NCBI RefSeq assembly: GCF_954871325.1
Contig: NC_088775.1
Span: 35,069,561 to 35,133,560 of the forward strand
Direction of reading: 5' to 3'
DNA length: 64,000 bases
From: Gordionus sp. m RMFG-2023
Taxonomy: Eukaryota > Nematomorpha > Gordioida > Chordodea > Parachordodidae
Each line of letters opens with the position of its first letter. Position 1 is the stretch's first letter. Made by a program: the position numbers and the translations under genes. The notes below the pieces were generated by a model. That model saw only the letters and a list, made by a program, of their open reading frames with translations, had not been told where the DNA came from and made no database searches. This document shows, piece after piece, positions 10,592-23,700 of this stretch.

Positions 10592-13500
10592 GTCTTTCGC
10601 GACAAAAGATTTATTTTGTGAACCGAAAACGTAAAAAATAACATCTAAGCGGTATTGGATAGAGAATTAAATTCTGAGTTCAATGATATAAATATATTCA
10701 AAATTATGTTTAAAATGTTAGCCTTTCCCCTATAAATGTCTTTCGCGACAAAATATTTATTTTGTAAACCGGAAATTAAAAATATATCTAAGCGGTTTTG
10801 GATAGAGAATTAAATTCTGAGTTCAATGATATATATATATTCAAAATTACTTTTAAAATGTTAGCCTTTCCCCTATAAATGTCTTTCGCGACAAAATATT
10901 TATTTTGTGAACCGGAAACGTAAAAAAATACATCTAAGCGGTTTTGGATAGAGAATCAAATTCTGAGTTCAATGATATAAATATATTCAAAATTACATTT
11001 AAAATGTTAGCCTTTTCCCTATAAATGTCTTTCGCGACAAAATATTTATTTTGTGAACCGGAAATTAAAAATACATCTAAGCGGTTTTGGATAGAGAATT
11101 AAATTCTGAGTTCAATGATATAAATATATTCAAAATTACTTTTAAAATGCTAGCCTTTCCCATATAAATGTCTTTCGCGACAAAAAATTTATTTTGTGAA
11201 CCGGAAACGTAATAAAATACATCTAACCTCTTTTGGATAGAGAATTAAATTCTGAGTTCAATGATATAAATATATTCAAAATTACTTTTAAAATGTTAGC
11301 CTTTCCCCTATAAATGTCTTTCGCGACAAAAGATTTCTTTTGTGAACCGGAAACGTAAAAAAATACATCTAAGCGGTTTTGGATAGAGAATTAAATTCTG
11401 AGTTCAATGATATAAATATATTCAAAATTACATTTAAAATGTTAGCCTTTTCCCTATAAATGTCTTTCGCGACAAAATATTTATTTTGTGAACCGGAAAT
11501 TAAAAATACATCTAAGCGGTTTTGGATAGAGAATTAAATTCTGAGTTCAATGATATAAATATATTCAAAATTACTTTTAAAATGCTAGCCTTTCCCATAT
11601 AAATGTCTTTCGCGACAAAAAATTTATTTTGTGAACCGGAAACGTAAAAAAATACATCTAAGCGGTTTTGGATAGAGAATTAAATTCTGAGTTCAATGAT
11701 ATAAATATATTCAAAATTACTTTTAAAATGTTAGCCTTTCCCCTATAAATGTCTTTCGCGACAAAATATTTATTTTGTGAACCGGAAATTAAAAATACAA
11801 CTAAGCGGTTTTGGATAGAGAATTAAATTCTGAGTTCAATGATATAAATATATTCAAAATTATTTTTAAAATGTTAGCCTTTCCCCTATAAATGTCTTTC
11901 GCGACAAAAAATTTATTTTGTGAACCGGAAACGTTATAAAATACATCTAAGCGGTATTGTATAGAGAATTAAATTCTGAGTTCAGTGATATAAATATATT
12001 CAAAATTACTTTTAAAATGTTAGCCTTTCCCCCTATAAATGTCTTTCGCGACAAAATAATTTTGTGAACCAGAAATTAAAAATACATCTAAGCGGTTTTG
12101 GATAGAGAATTAAATTCAGAGTTCAATGATATAAATATATTCAAAATTACTTTTAAAATGTTAGCCTTTCCCCTATAAATGTCTTTCGCGACAAAATATT
12201 TATTTTGTGAACCGGAAATTAAAAATACATCTAAGCGGTTTTGGATAGAGAATTAAATTCTGAGTTCATTGATATAAATATATTCAATCCCCTATAAATG
12301 TCTTTCGCGACAAAATATTTATTTTGTGAACCGGAAACGTTATAAAATACATCTAAGAGGTTTTGGATAGAGAATTAAATTCTGAGTTCAATGATATAAA
12401 AATATTCAAAATTACTTTTAAAATGATAGCCTTTCCCATATAAATGTCTTTCGCGACAAAAAATATATTTTGTGAACCGGAAACGTAAAAAATACATCTA
12501 AGCGGTTTTGGATAGAGAATTAAATTCTGAGTTCAATGATATAAATATATTCAAAATTACTTTTAAAATGTTAGCCTTTCCCCTATAAATGTCTTTCGCG
12601 ACAAAAATTTTATTTTGTGAGAAAACGTAAAAAAATACATCTAAGCGGTTTTGGATAGAGAATTAAATTCTGAGTTCAATGATATAAATATATTCAAAAT
12701 TATTTTTAAAATGTTAGCTTTTCCCCTATAAATGTCTTTCGCGACAAAATATTTATTTTGTGAACCGGAAATTAAAAATACATCTAAGCGGTTTTGGATA
12801 GAGAATTAAATTCTGAGTTCAATGATATAAATATATTCAAAATTACTTTTAAAATGTTAGCCTTTCCCCTATAAATGTCTTTCGCGACAAAAATTTTATT
12901 TTGTGAGAAAACGTAAAAAAATACATCTAAGCGGTTTTGGATAGAGAATTAAATTCTGAGTTCAATGATATAAATATATTCAAAATTATTTTTAAAATGT
13001 TAGCCTTTTCCCTATAAATGTCTTTCGCGACAAAATATTTATTTTGTGAACCGGAAATTAAAAATACATCTAAGCGGTTTTGGATAGAGAATTAAATTCT
13101 GAGTTCAATGATATAAATATATTCAAAATTACTTTTAAAATGTTAGCCTTTCCCCTATAAATGTCTTTCGCGACAAAATATTTATTTTGTGAACCGGAAA
13201 TTAAAAATACATCTAAGCGGTTTTGGATAGAGAATTAAATTCTGAGTTCAATGATATAAATATATTCAAAATTACTTTTAAAATGTTAGCCTTTCCCCTA
13301 TAAATGTCTTTCGCGACAAAAGATTTATTTTGTGAACCGAAAACGTAAAAAATAACATCTAAGCGGTATTGGATAGAGAATTAAATTCTGAGTTCAATGA
13401 TATAAATATATTCAAAATTATGTTTAAAATGTTAGCCTTTCCCCTATAAATGTCTTTCGCGACAAAATATTTATTTTGTAAACCGGAAATTAAAAATATA

Positions 13501-14583
13501 TCTAAGCGGTTTTGGATAGAGAATTAAATTCTGAGTTCAATGATATATATATATTCAAAATTACTTTTAAAATGTTAGCCTTTCCCCTATAAATGTCTTT
13601 CGCGACAAAATATTTATTTTGTGAACCGGAAACGTAAAAAAATACATCTAAGCGGTTTTGGATAGAGAATCAAATTCTGAGTTCAATGATATAAATATAT
13701 TCAAAATTACATTTAAAATGTTAGCCTTTTCCCTATAAATGTCTTTCGCGACAAAATATTTATTTTGTGAACCGGAAACGTAATAAAATACATCTAAGCG
13801 GTTTTGGATAGAGAATTAAATTCTGAGTTCAATGATATAAATATATTCAAAATTACTTTTAAAATGTTAGCCTTTCCCCTATAAATGTCTTTCGCGACAA
13901 AATATTTATTTTGTGAACCGGAAATTAAAAATACATCTAAGCGGTTTTGGATAGAGAATTAAATTCTGAGTTCATTGATATAAATATATTCAATCCCCTA
14001 TAAATGTCTTTCGCGACAAAATATTTTTTTTGTGAACCGGAAACGTTATAAAATACATCTAAGAGGTTTTGGATAGAGAATTAAATTCTGAGTTCAATGA
14101 TATAAATATATTCAAAATTACTTTTAAAATGTTAGCCTTTCCCATATAAATGTCTTTCGCGACAAAAAATATATTTTGTGAACCGGAAACGTAAAAAAAT
14201 ACATCTAAGCGGTTTTGGATAGAGAATTAAATTCTGAGTTCAATGATATAAATATATTCAAAATTACTTTTAAAATGTTAGCCTTTCCCCTATAAATGTC
14301 TTTCGCGACAAAAATTTTATTTTGTGAGAAAACGTAAAAAAATACATCTAAGCGGTTTTGGATAGAGAATTAAATTCTGAGTTCAATGATATAAATATAT
14401 TCAAAATTACTTTTAAAATGTTAGCCTTTCCCCTATAAATGTCTTTCGCGACAAAATATTTATTTTGTGAACCGGAAATTAAAAATACATCTAAGCGGTT
14501 TTGGATAGAGAATTAAATTCTGAGTTCAATGATATATATATATTCAAAATTACTTTTAAAATGTTAGCCTTTCCCCTATAAAT
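10592..14583 (+). repeat. HOR superunit, copy 2 (2714 + 1278 bp)
   Basis: Tandem copy of the preceding superunit at period 4135: A1 starts are 10592 and 13306 (again 2714 apart) and truncated monomers are at 12181 and 13887. Shared rare variants include 'attcagagttc' (near 7980 and 12115) and 'gtgaccgataaaaatatt'-like changes around 8267 and 12402, where 'ataaaaatattc' replaces 'ataaatatattc'. The second unit is 143 bp (one monomer) shorter than its counterpart. The last beta monomers also carry 'aatattttttttg' near 14022, a state shared with later units up to about 23.0 kb but not with copy 1. Confidence 0.88.
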
Positions 14584-16728
14584 GTCTTTCGCGACAAAAG
14601 ATTTATTTTGTGAACCGAAAACGTAAAAAATAACATCTAAGCGGTATTGGATAGAGAATTAAATTCTGAGTTCAATGATATAAATATATTCAAAATTATG
14701 TTTAAAATGTTAGCCTTTCCCCTATAAATGTCTTTCGCGACAAAATATTTATTTTGTGAACCGGAAATTAAAAATACATCTAAGCGGTTTTGGATAGAGA
14801 ATTAAATTCTGAGTTCAATGATATAAATATATTCAAAATTACTTTTAAAATGTTAGCCTTTCCCCTATAAATGTCTTTCGCGACAAAAGATTTATTTTGT
14901 GAACCGAAAACGTAAAAAATAACATCTAAGCGGTATTGGATAGAGAATTAAATTCTGAGTTCAATGATATAAATATATTCAAAATTATGTTTAAAATGTT
15001 AGCCTTTCCCCTATAAATGTCTTTCGCGACAAAATATTTATTTTGTAAACCGGAAATTAAAAATATATCTAAGCGGTTTTGGATAGAGAATTAAATTCTG
15101 AGTTCAATGATATATATATATTCAAAATTACTTTTAAAATGTTAGCCTTTCCCCTATAAATGTCTTTCGCGACAAAATATTTATTTTGTGAACCGGAAAC
15201 GTAAAAAAATACATCTAAGCGGTTTTGGATAGAGAATCAAATTCTGAGTTCAATGATATAAATATATTCAAAATTACATTTAAAATGTTAGCCTTTCCCC
15301 TATAAATGTCTTTCGCGACAAAATATTTATTTTGTGAACCGGAAACGTAAAAAAATACATCTAAGCGGTTTTGGATAGAGAATCAAATTCTGAGTTCAAT
15401 GATATAAATATATTCAAAATTACATTTAAAATGTTAGCCTTTTCCCTATAAATGTCTTTCGCGACAAAATATTTATTTTGTGAACCGGAAACGTAATAAA
15501 ATACATCTAACCTCTTTTGGATAGAGAATTAAATTCTGAGTTCAATGATATAAATATATTCAAAAATACTTTTAAAATGTTAGCCTTGCCCCTATAAATG
15601 TCTTTTGCGACAAAATATTTATTTTGTGAACCGGAAATTAAAAATACATCTAAGCGGTTTTGGATAGAGAATTAAATTCTGAGTTCAATGATATAAATAT
15701 ATTCAAAATTATTTTTAAAATGTTAGCCTTTCCCCTATAAATGTCTTTCGCGACAAAATATTTATTTTGTGAACCGGAAATTAAAAATACATCTAAGCGG
15801 TTTTGGATAGAGAATTAAATTCTGAGTTCAATGATATAAATATATTCAAAATTACTTTTAAAATGTTAGCCTTTCCCATATAAATGTCTTTCGCGACAAA
15901 AAATTTATTTTGTGAACCGGAAACGTAATAAAATACATCTAAGCGGTTTTGGATAGAGAATTAAATTCTGAGTTCAATGATATAAATATATTCAAAATTA
16001 CTTTTAAAATGTTATCCTTTCCCCTATAAATGTCTTTCGCGACAAAATATTTATTTTGTGAACCGGAAATTAAAAATACATCTAAGCGGTTTTGGATAGA
16101 GAATTAAATTCTGAGTTCATTGATATAAATATATTCAATCCCCTATAAATGTCTTTCGCGACAAAATATTTTTTTTGTGAACCGGAAACGTTATAAAATA
16201 CATCTAAGAGGTTTTGGATAGAGAATTAAATTCTGAGTTCAATGATATAAATATATTCAAAATTACTTTTAAAATGTTAGCCTTTCCCATATAAATGTCT
16301 TTCGCGACAAAAAATATATTTTGTGAACCGGAAACGTAAAAAAATACATCTAAGCGGTTTTGGATAGAGAATTAAATTCTGAGTTCAATGATATAAATAT
16401 ATTCAAAATTACTTTTAAAATGTTAGCCTTTCCCCTATAAATGTCTTTCGCGACAAAAATTTTATTTTGTGAGAAAACGTAAAAAAATACATCTAAGCGG
16501 TTTTGGATAGAGAATTAAATTCTGAGTTCAATGATATAAATATATTCAAAATTACTTTTAAAATGTTAGCCTTTCCCCTATAAATGTCTTTCGCGACAAA
16601 ATATTTATTTTGTGAACCGGAAATTAAAAATACATCTAAGCGGTTTTGGATAGAGAATTAAATTCTGAGTTCAATGATATATATATATTCAAAATTACTT
16701 TTAAAATGTTAGCCTTTCCCCTATAAAT
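14584..16728 (+). repeat. HOR unit with duplicated leader monomers (15 monomers)
   Basis: Opens with an isolated A1-B dimer (14584-14872, 289 bp), then a second A1 at 14873. The A2 monomer ('gaatcaaatt') is itself doubled (15162 and 15308), the only place where two A2 copies are adjacent. Both look like in-register single-unit expansions. The unit then holds the 'taacctc' A monomer at 15454, the 'gtcttttgcg' B monomer at 15600 and the truncated monomer at 16032-16150. Private changes are 'caaaaatac' near 15560 and 'gttatcc' near 16012. Confidence 0.85.
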
Positions 16729-19565
16729 GTCTTTCGCGACAAAAGATTTATTTTGTGAACCGAAAACGTAAAAAATAACATCTAAGCGGTATTGGATAGA
16801 GAATTAAATTCTGAGTTCAATGATATAAATATATTCAAAATTACTTTTAAAATGTTAGCCTTTTCCCTATAAATGTCTTTCGCGACAAAATATTTATTTT
16901 GTGAACCGGAAATTAAAAATACATCTAAGCGGTTTTGGATAGAGAATTAAATTCTGAGTTCAATGATATAAATATATTCAAAATTACTTTTAAAATGCTA
17001 GCCTTTCCCATATAAATGTCTTTCGCGACAAAAAATTTATTTTGTGAACCGGAAACGTAATAAAATACATCTAACCTCTTTTGGATAGAGAATTAAATTC
17101 TGAGTTCAATGATATAAATATATTCAAAATTACTTTTAAAATGTTAGCCTTTCCCCTATAAATGTCTTTCGCGACAAAATATTTATTTTGTGAACCGGAA
17201 ATTAAAAATACAACTAAGCGGTTTTGGATAGAGAATTAAATTCTGAGTTCAATGATATAAATATATTCAAAATTACTTTTAAAATCTTAGCCTTTCCCTT
17301 ATAAATGTCTTTCGCGACAAAAGATTTATTTTGTGAACCGGAAACGTAAAAAAATACATCTAAGCGGTTTTGGATAGAGAATTAAATTCTGAGTTCAATG
17401 ATATAAATATATTCAAAATTACTTTTAAAATGTTAGCCTTTTCCCTATAAATGTCTTTCGCGACAAAATATTTATTTTGTGAACCGGAAATTAAAAATAC
17501 ATCTAAGCGGTTTTGGATAGAGAATTAAATTCTGAGTTCAATGATATATATATATTCAAAATTACTTTTAAAATGTTAGCCTTTCCCCTATAAATGTCTT
17601 TCGCGACAAAAGATTTATTTTGTGAACCGGAAATTAAAAATACATCTAAGCGGTTTTGGATAGAGAATTAAATTCTGAGTTCATTGATATAAATATATTC
17701 AATCCCCTATAAATGTCTTTCGCGACAAAATATTTTTTTTGTGAACCGGAAACGTTATAAAATACATCTAAGAGGTTTTGGATAGAGAATTAAATTCTGA
17801 GTTCAATGATATAAATATATTCAAAATTACTTTTAAAATGTTAGCCTTTCCCATATAAATGTCTTTCGCGACAAAAAATATATTTTGTGAACCGGAAACG
17901 TAAAAAAATACATCTAAGCGGTTTTGGATAGAGAATTAAATTCTGAGTTCAATGATATAAATATATTCAAAATTACTTTTAAAATGTTAGCCTTTCCCCT
18001 ATAAATGTCTTTCGCGACAAAAATTTTATTTTGTGAGAAAACGTAAAAAAATACATCTAAGCGGTTTTGGATAGAGAATTAAATTCTGAGTTCAATGATA
18101 TAAATATATTCAAAATTACTTTTAAAATGTTAGCCTTTTCCCTATAAATGTCTTTCGCGACAAAATATTTATTTTGTGAACCGGAAATTAAAAATACATC
18201 TAAGCGGTTTTGGATAGAGAATTAAATTCTGAGTTCCATTATATAAATATATTCAAAATTATTTTTAAAATGTTAGCCTTTCCCCTATAAATGTCTTTCG
18301 CGACAAAAAATTTATTTTGTGAACCGGAAACGTTATAAAATACATCTAAGCGGTATTGTATAGAGAATTAAATTCTGAGTTCAGTGATATAAATATATTC
18401 AAAATTACTTTTAAAATGTTAGCCTTTCCCCTATAAATGTCTTTCGCCACAAAAGATTTATTTTGTGAACCGGAAACGTAAAAAAATACATCTAAGCGGT
18501 TTTGGATAGAGAATTAAATTCTGAGTTCAATGATATAAATATATTCAAAATTACTTTTAAAATGTTAGCCTTTCCCCCTATAAATGTCTTTCGCGACAAA
18601 ATAATTTTGTGAACCAGAAATTAAAAATACATCTAAGCGGTTTTGGATAGAGAATTAAATTCTGAGTTCAATGATATAAATATATTCAAAATTACTTTTA
18701 AAATGTTAGCCTTTCCCCTATAAATGTCTTTCGCGACAAAATATTTATTTTGTGAACCGGAAATTAAAAATACATCTAAGCGGTTTTGGATAGAGAATTA
18801 AATTCTGAGTTCATTGATATAAATATATTCAATCCCCTATAAATGTCTTTCGCGACAAAATATTTTTTTTGTGAACCGGAAACGTTATAAAATACATCTA
18901 AGAGGTTTTGGATAGAGAATTAAATTCTGAGTTCAATGATATAAATATATTCAAAATTACTTTTAAAATGTTAGCCTTTCCCATATAAATGTCTTTCGCG
19001 ACAAAAAATATATTTTGTGAACCGGAAACGTAAAAAAATACATCTAAGCGGTTTTGGATAGAGAATTAAATTCTGAGTTCAATGATATAAATATATTCAA
19101 AATTACTTTTAAAATGTTAGCCTTTCCCCTATAAATGTCTTTCGCGACAAAAATTTTATTTTGTGAGAAAACGTAAAAAAATACATCTAAGCGGTTTTGG
19201 ATAGAGAATTAAATTCTGAGTTCAATGATATAAATATATTCAAAATTATTTTTAAAATGTTAGCCTTTCCCCTATAAATGTCTTTCGCGACAAAATATTT
19301 ATTTTGTGAACCGGAAATTAAAAATACATCTAAGCGGTTTTGGATAGAGAATTAAATTCTGAGTTCAATGATATAAATATATTCAAAATTACTTTTAAAA
19401 TGTTAGCCTTTCCCCTATAAATGTCTTTCGCGACAAAATATTTATTTTGTGAACCGGAAATTAAAAATACATCTAAGCGGTTTTGGATAGAGAATTAAAT
19501 TCTGAGTTCAATGATATATATATATTCAAAATTACTTTTAAAATGTTAGCCTTTCCCCTATAAAT
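16729..19565 (+). repeat. Mosaic HOR unit with two truncated monomers and an alpha patch
   Basis: 2837 bp from A1 to the next A1. The first part (about 16.9-17.6 kb) looks like alpha sequence: it has the 'aaaatcttagcc' variant near 17284, otherwise seen near 1856, 25703, 27426 and 30027. The monomer at 17596-17714 is a hybrid whose 5' end has the 'agatttatttt' state but which ends as a truncated beta monomer. A second truncated monomer follows at 18726-18844, only 1130 bp on. The last 1127 bp (from the 'ttcgccac' monomer at 18439) have the same length and order as the segments at 5330-6456, 33363-34489 and 43199-44325. Confidence 0.85.
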
Positions 19566-21704
19566 GTCTTTCGCGACAAAAGATTTATTTTGTGAACCGA
19601 AAACGTAAAAAATAACATCTAAGCGGTATTGGATAGAGAATTAAATTCTGAGTTCAATGATATAAATATATTCAAAATTATGTTTAAAATGTTAGCCTTT
19701 CCCCTATAAATGTCTTTCGCGACAAAATATTTATTTTGTAAACCGGAAATTAAAAATATATCTAAGCGGTTTTGGATAGAGAATTAAATTCTGAGTTCAA
19801 TGATATATATATATTCAAAATTACTTTTAAAATGTTAGCCTTTCCCCTATAAATGTCTTTCGCGACAAAATATTTATTTTGTGAACCGGAAACGTAAAAA
19901 AATACATCTAAGCGGTTTTGGATAGAGAATCAAATTCTGAGTTCAATGATATAAATATATTCAAAATTACATTTAAAATGTTAGCCTTTTCCCTATAAAT
20001 GTCTTTCGCGACAAAATATTTATTTTGTGAACAGGAAATTAAAAATACATCTAAGCGGTTTTGGATAGAGAATTAAATTCTGAGTTCAATGATATAAATA
20101 TATTCAAAATTACTTTTAAAATGCTAGCCTTTCCCATATAAATGTCTTTCGCGACAAAAAATTTATTTTGTGAACCGGAAACGTAATAAAATACATCTAA
20201 CCTCTTTTGGATAGAGAATTAAATTCTGAGTTCAATGATATAAATATATTCAAAATTACTTTTAAAATGTTAGCCTTGCCCCTATAAATGTCTTTTGCGA
20301 CAAAATATTTATTTTGTGAACCGGAAATTAAAAATACATCTAAGCGGTTTTGGATAGAGAATTAAATTCTGAGTTCAATGATATAAATATATTCAAAATT
20401 ATTTTTAAAATGTTAGCCTTTCCCCTATAAATGTCTTTCGCGACAAAATATTTATTTTGTGAACCGGAAATTAAAAATACATCTAAGCGGTTTTGGATAG
20501 AGAATTAAATTCTGAGTTCAATGATATAAATATATTCAAAATTACTTTTAAAATGTTAGCCTTTCCCATATAAATGTCTTTCGCGACAAAAAATTTATTT
20601 TGTGAACCGGAAACGTAATAAAATACATCTAAGCGGTTTTGGATAGAGAATTAAATTCTGAGTTCAATGATATAAATATATTCAAAATTACTTTTAAAAT
20701 GTTAGCCTTTCCCCTATAAATGTCTTTCGCGACAAAATATTTATTTTGTGAACCGGAAATTAAAAATACATCTAAGCGGTTTTGGATAGAGAATTAAATT
20801 CTGAGTTCATTGATATAAATATATTCAATCCCCTATAAATGTCTTTCGCGACAAAATATTTTTTTTGTGAACCGGAAACGTTATAAAATACATCTAAGAG
20901 GTTTTGGATAGAGAATTAAATTCTGAGTTCAATGATATAAATATATTCAAAATTACTTTTAAAATGTTAGCCTTTCCCATATAAATGTCTTTCGCGACAA
21001 AAAATATATTTTGTGAACCGGAAACGTAAAAAAATACATCTAAGCGGTTTTGGATAGAGAATTAAATTCTGAGTTCAATGATATAAATATATTCAAAATT
21101 ACTTTTAAAATGTTAGCCTTTCCCCTATAAATGTCTTTCGCGACAAAAATTTTATTTTGTGAGAAAACGTAAAAAAATACATCTAAGCGGTTTTGGATAG
21201 AGAATTAAATTCTGAGTTCAATGATATAAATATATTCAAAATTACTTTTAAAATGTTAGCCTTTCCCCTATAAATGTCTTTCGCGACAAAAATTTTATTT
21301 TGTGAGAAAACGTAAAAAAATACATCTAAGCGGTTTTGGATAGAGAATTAAATTCTGAGTTCAATGATATAAATATATTCAAAATTATTTTTAAAATGTT
21401 AGCCCTTCCCCTATAAATGTCTTTCGCGACAAAATATTTATTTTGTGAACCGGAAATTAAAAATACATCTAAGCGGTTTTGGATAGAGAATTAAATTCTG
21501 AGTTCAATGATATAAATATATTCAAAATTACTTTTAAAATGTTAGCCTTTCCCCTATAAATGTCTTTCGCGACAAAATATTTATTTTGTGAACCGGAAAT
21601 TAAAAATACATCTAAGCGGTTTTGGATAGAGAATTAAATTCTGAGTTCAATGATATATATATATTCAAAATTACTTTTAAAATGTTAGCCTTTCAACTAT
21701 AAAT
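19566..21704 (+). repeat. 2139-bp HOR unit (15 monomers)
   Basis: Monomer starts are 19566, 19712, 19855, 20001, 20144, 20290, 20433, 20576, 20722 (truncated), 20841, 20987, 21133, 21276, 21419 and 21562. It is a near-identical neighbour of 21705-23700 except that the 143-bp 'gtgagaaaacg' A monomer is present twice here (21133 and 21276) and once there. Private changes include 'gaacagg' near 20031, 'gcccttcccc' near 21402 and 'tttcaacta' near 21691. Confidence 0.9.
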
Positions 21705-23700
21705 GTCTTTCGCGACAAAAGATTTATTTTGTGAACCGAAAACGTAAAAAATAACATCTAAGCGGTATTGGATAGAGAATTAAATTCTGAGTTCAATGAT
21801 ATAAATATATTCAAAATTATGTTTAAAATGTTAGCCTTTCCCCTATAAATGTCTTTCGCGACAAAATATTTATTTTGTAAACCGGAAATTAAAAATATAT
21901 CTAAGCGGTTTTGGATAGAGAATTAAATTCTGAGTTCAATGATATATATATATTCAAAATTACTTTTAAAATGTTAGCCTTTCCCCTATAAATGTCTTTC
22001 GCGACAAAATATTTATTTTGTGAACCGGAAACGTAAAAAAATACATCTAAGCGGTTTTGGATAGAGAATCAAATTCTGAGTTCAATGATATAAATATATT
22101 CAAAATTACATTTAAAATGTTAGCCTTTTCCCTATAAATGTCTTTCGCGACAAAATATTTATTTTGTGAACCGGAAATTAAAAATACATCTAAGCGGTTT
22201 TGGATAGAGAATTAAATTCTGAGTTCAATGATATAAATATATTCAAAATAACTTTTAAAATGCTAGCCTTTCCCATATAAATGTCTTTCGCGACAAAAAA
22301 TTTATTTTGTGAACCGGAAACGTAATAAAATACATCTAACCTCTTTTGGATAGAGAATTAAATTCTGAGTTCAATGATATAAATATATTCAAAATTACTT
22401 TTAAAATGTTAGCCTTGCCCCTATAAATGTCTTTTGCGACAAAATATTTATTTTGTGAACCGGAAATTAAAAATACATCTAAGCGGTTTTGGATAGAGAA
22501 TTAAATTCTGAGTTCAATGATATAAATATATTCAAAATTATTTTTAAAATGTTAGCCTTTCCCCTATAAATGTCTTTCGCGACAAAATATTTATTTTGTG
22601 AACCGGAAATTAAAAATACATCTAAGCGGTTTTGGATAGAGAATTAAATTCTGAGTTCAATGATATAAATATATTCAAAATTACTTTTAAAATGTTAGCC
22701 TTTCCCATATAAATGTCTTTCGCGACAAAAAATTTATTTTGTGAACCGGAAACGTAATAAAATACATCTAAGCGGTTTTGGATAGAGAATTAAATTCTGA
22801 GTTCAATGATATAAATATATTCAATATTACTTTTAAAATGTTAGCCTTTCCCCTATAAATGTCTTTCGCGACAAAATATTTATTTTGTGAACCGGAAATT
22901 AAAAATACATCTAAGCGGTTTTGGATAGAGAATTAAATTCTGAGTTCATTGATATAAATATATTCAATCCCCTATAAATGTCTTTCGCGACAAAATATTT
23001 TTTTTGTGAACCGGAAACGTTATAAAATACATCTAAGAGGTTTTGGATAGAGAATTAAATTCTGAGTTCAATGATATAAATATATTCAAAATTACTTTTA
23101 AAATGTTAGCCTTTCCCATATAAATGTCTTTCGCGACAAAAAATATATTTTGTGAACCGGAAACGTAAAAAAATACATCTAAGCGGTTTTGGATAGAGAA
23201 TTAAATTCTGAGTTCAATGATATAAATATATTCAAAATTACTTTTAAAATGTTAGCCTTTCCCCTATAAATGTCTTTCGCGACAAAAATTTTATTTTGTG
23301 AGAAAACGTAAAAAAATACATCTAAGCGGTTTTGGATAGAGAATTAAATTCTGAGTTCAATGATATAAATATATTCAAAATTATTTTTAAAATGTTAGCC
23401 TTTCCCCTATAAATGTTTTTCGCGACAAAATATTTATTTTGTGAACCGGAAATTAAAAATACATCTAAGCGGTTTTGGATAGAGAATTAAATTCTGAGTT
23501 CAATGATATAAATATATTCAAAATTACTTTTAAAATGTTAGCCTTTCCCCTATAAATGTCTTTCGCGACAAAATATTTATTTTGTGAACCGGAAATTAAA
23601 AATACATCTAAGCGGTTTTGGATAGAGAATTAAATTCTGAGTTCAATGATATATATATATTCAAAATTACTTTTAAAATGTTAGCCTTTCCCCTATAAAT
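21705..23700 (+). repeat. 1996-bp HOR unit (14 monomers)
   Basis: Follows the previous unit monomer for monomer and is exactly 143 bp shorter, through one fewer 'gtgagaaaacg' monomer. The truncated monomer is at 22861-22979. A rare 'gtttttcgcg' start occurs at 23415 and again exactly 4323 bp later at 27738, which shows that the end of this unit was carried along when the next block was duplicated. Private changes include 'caaaataac' near 22245 and 'ttcaatattac' near 22822. Confidence 0.9.
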
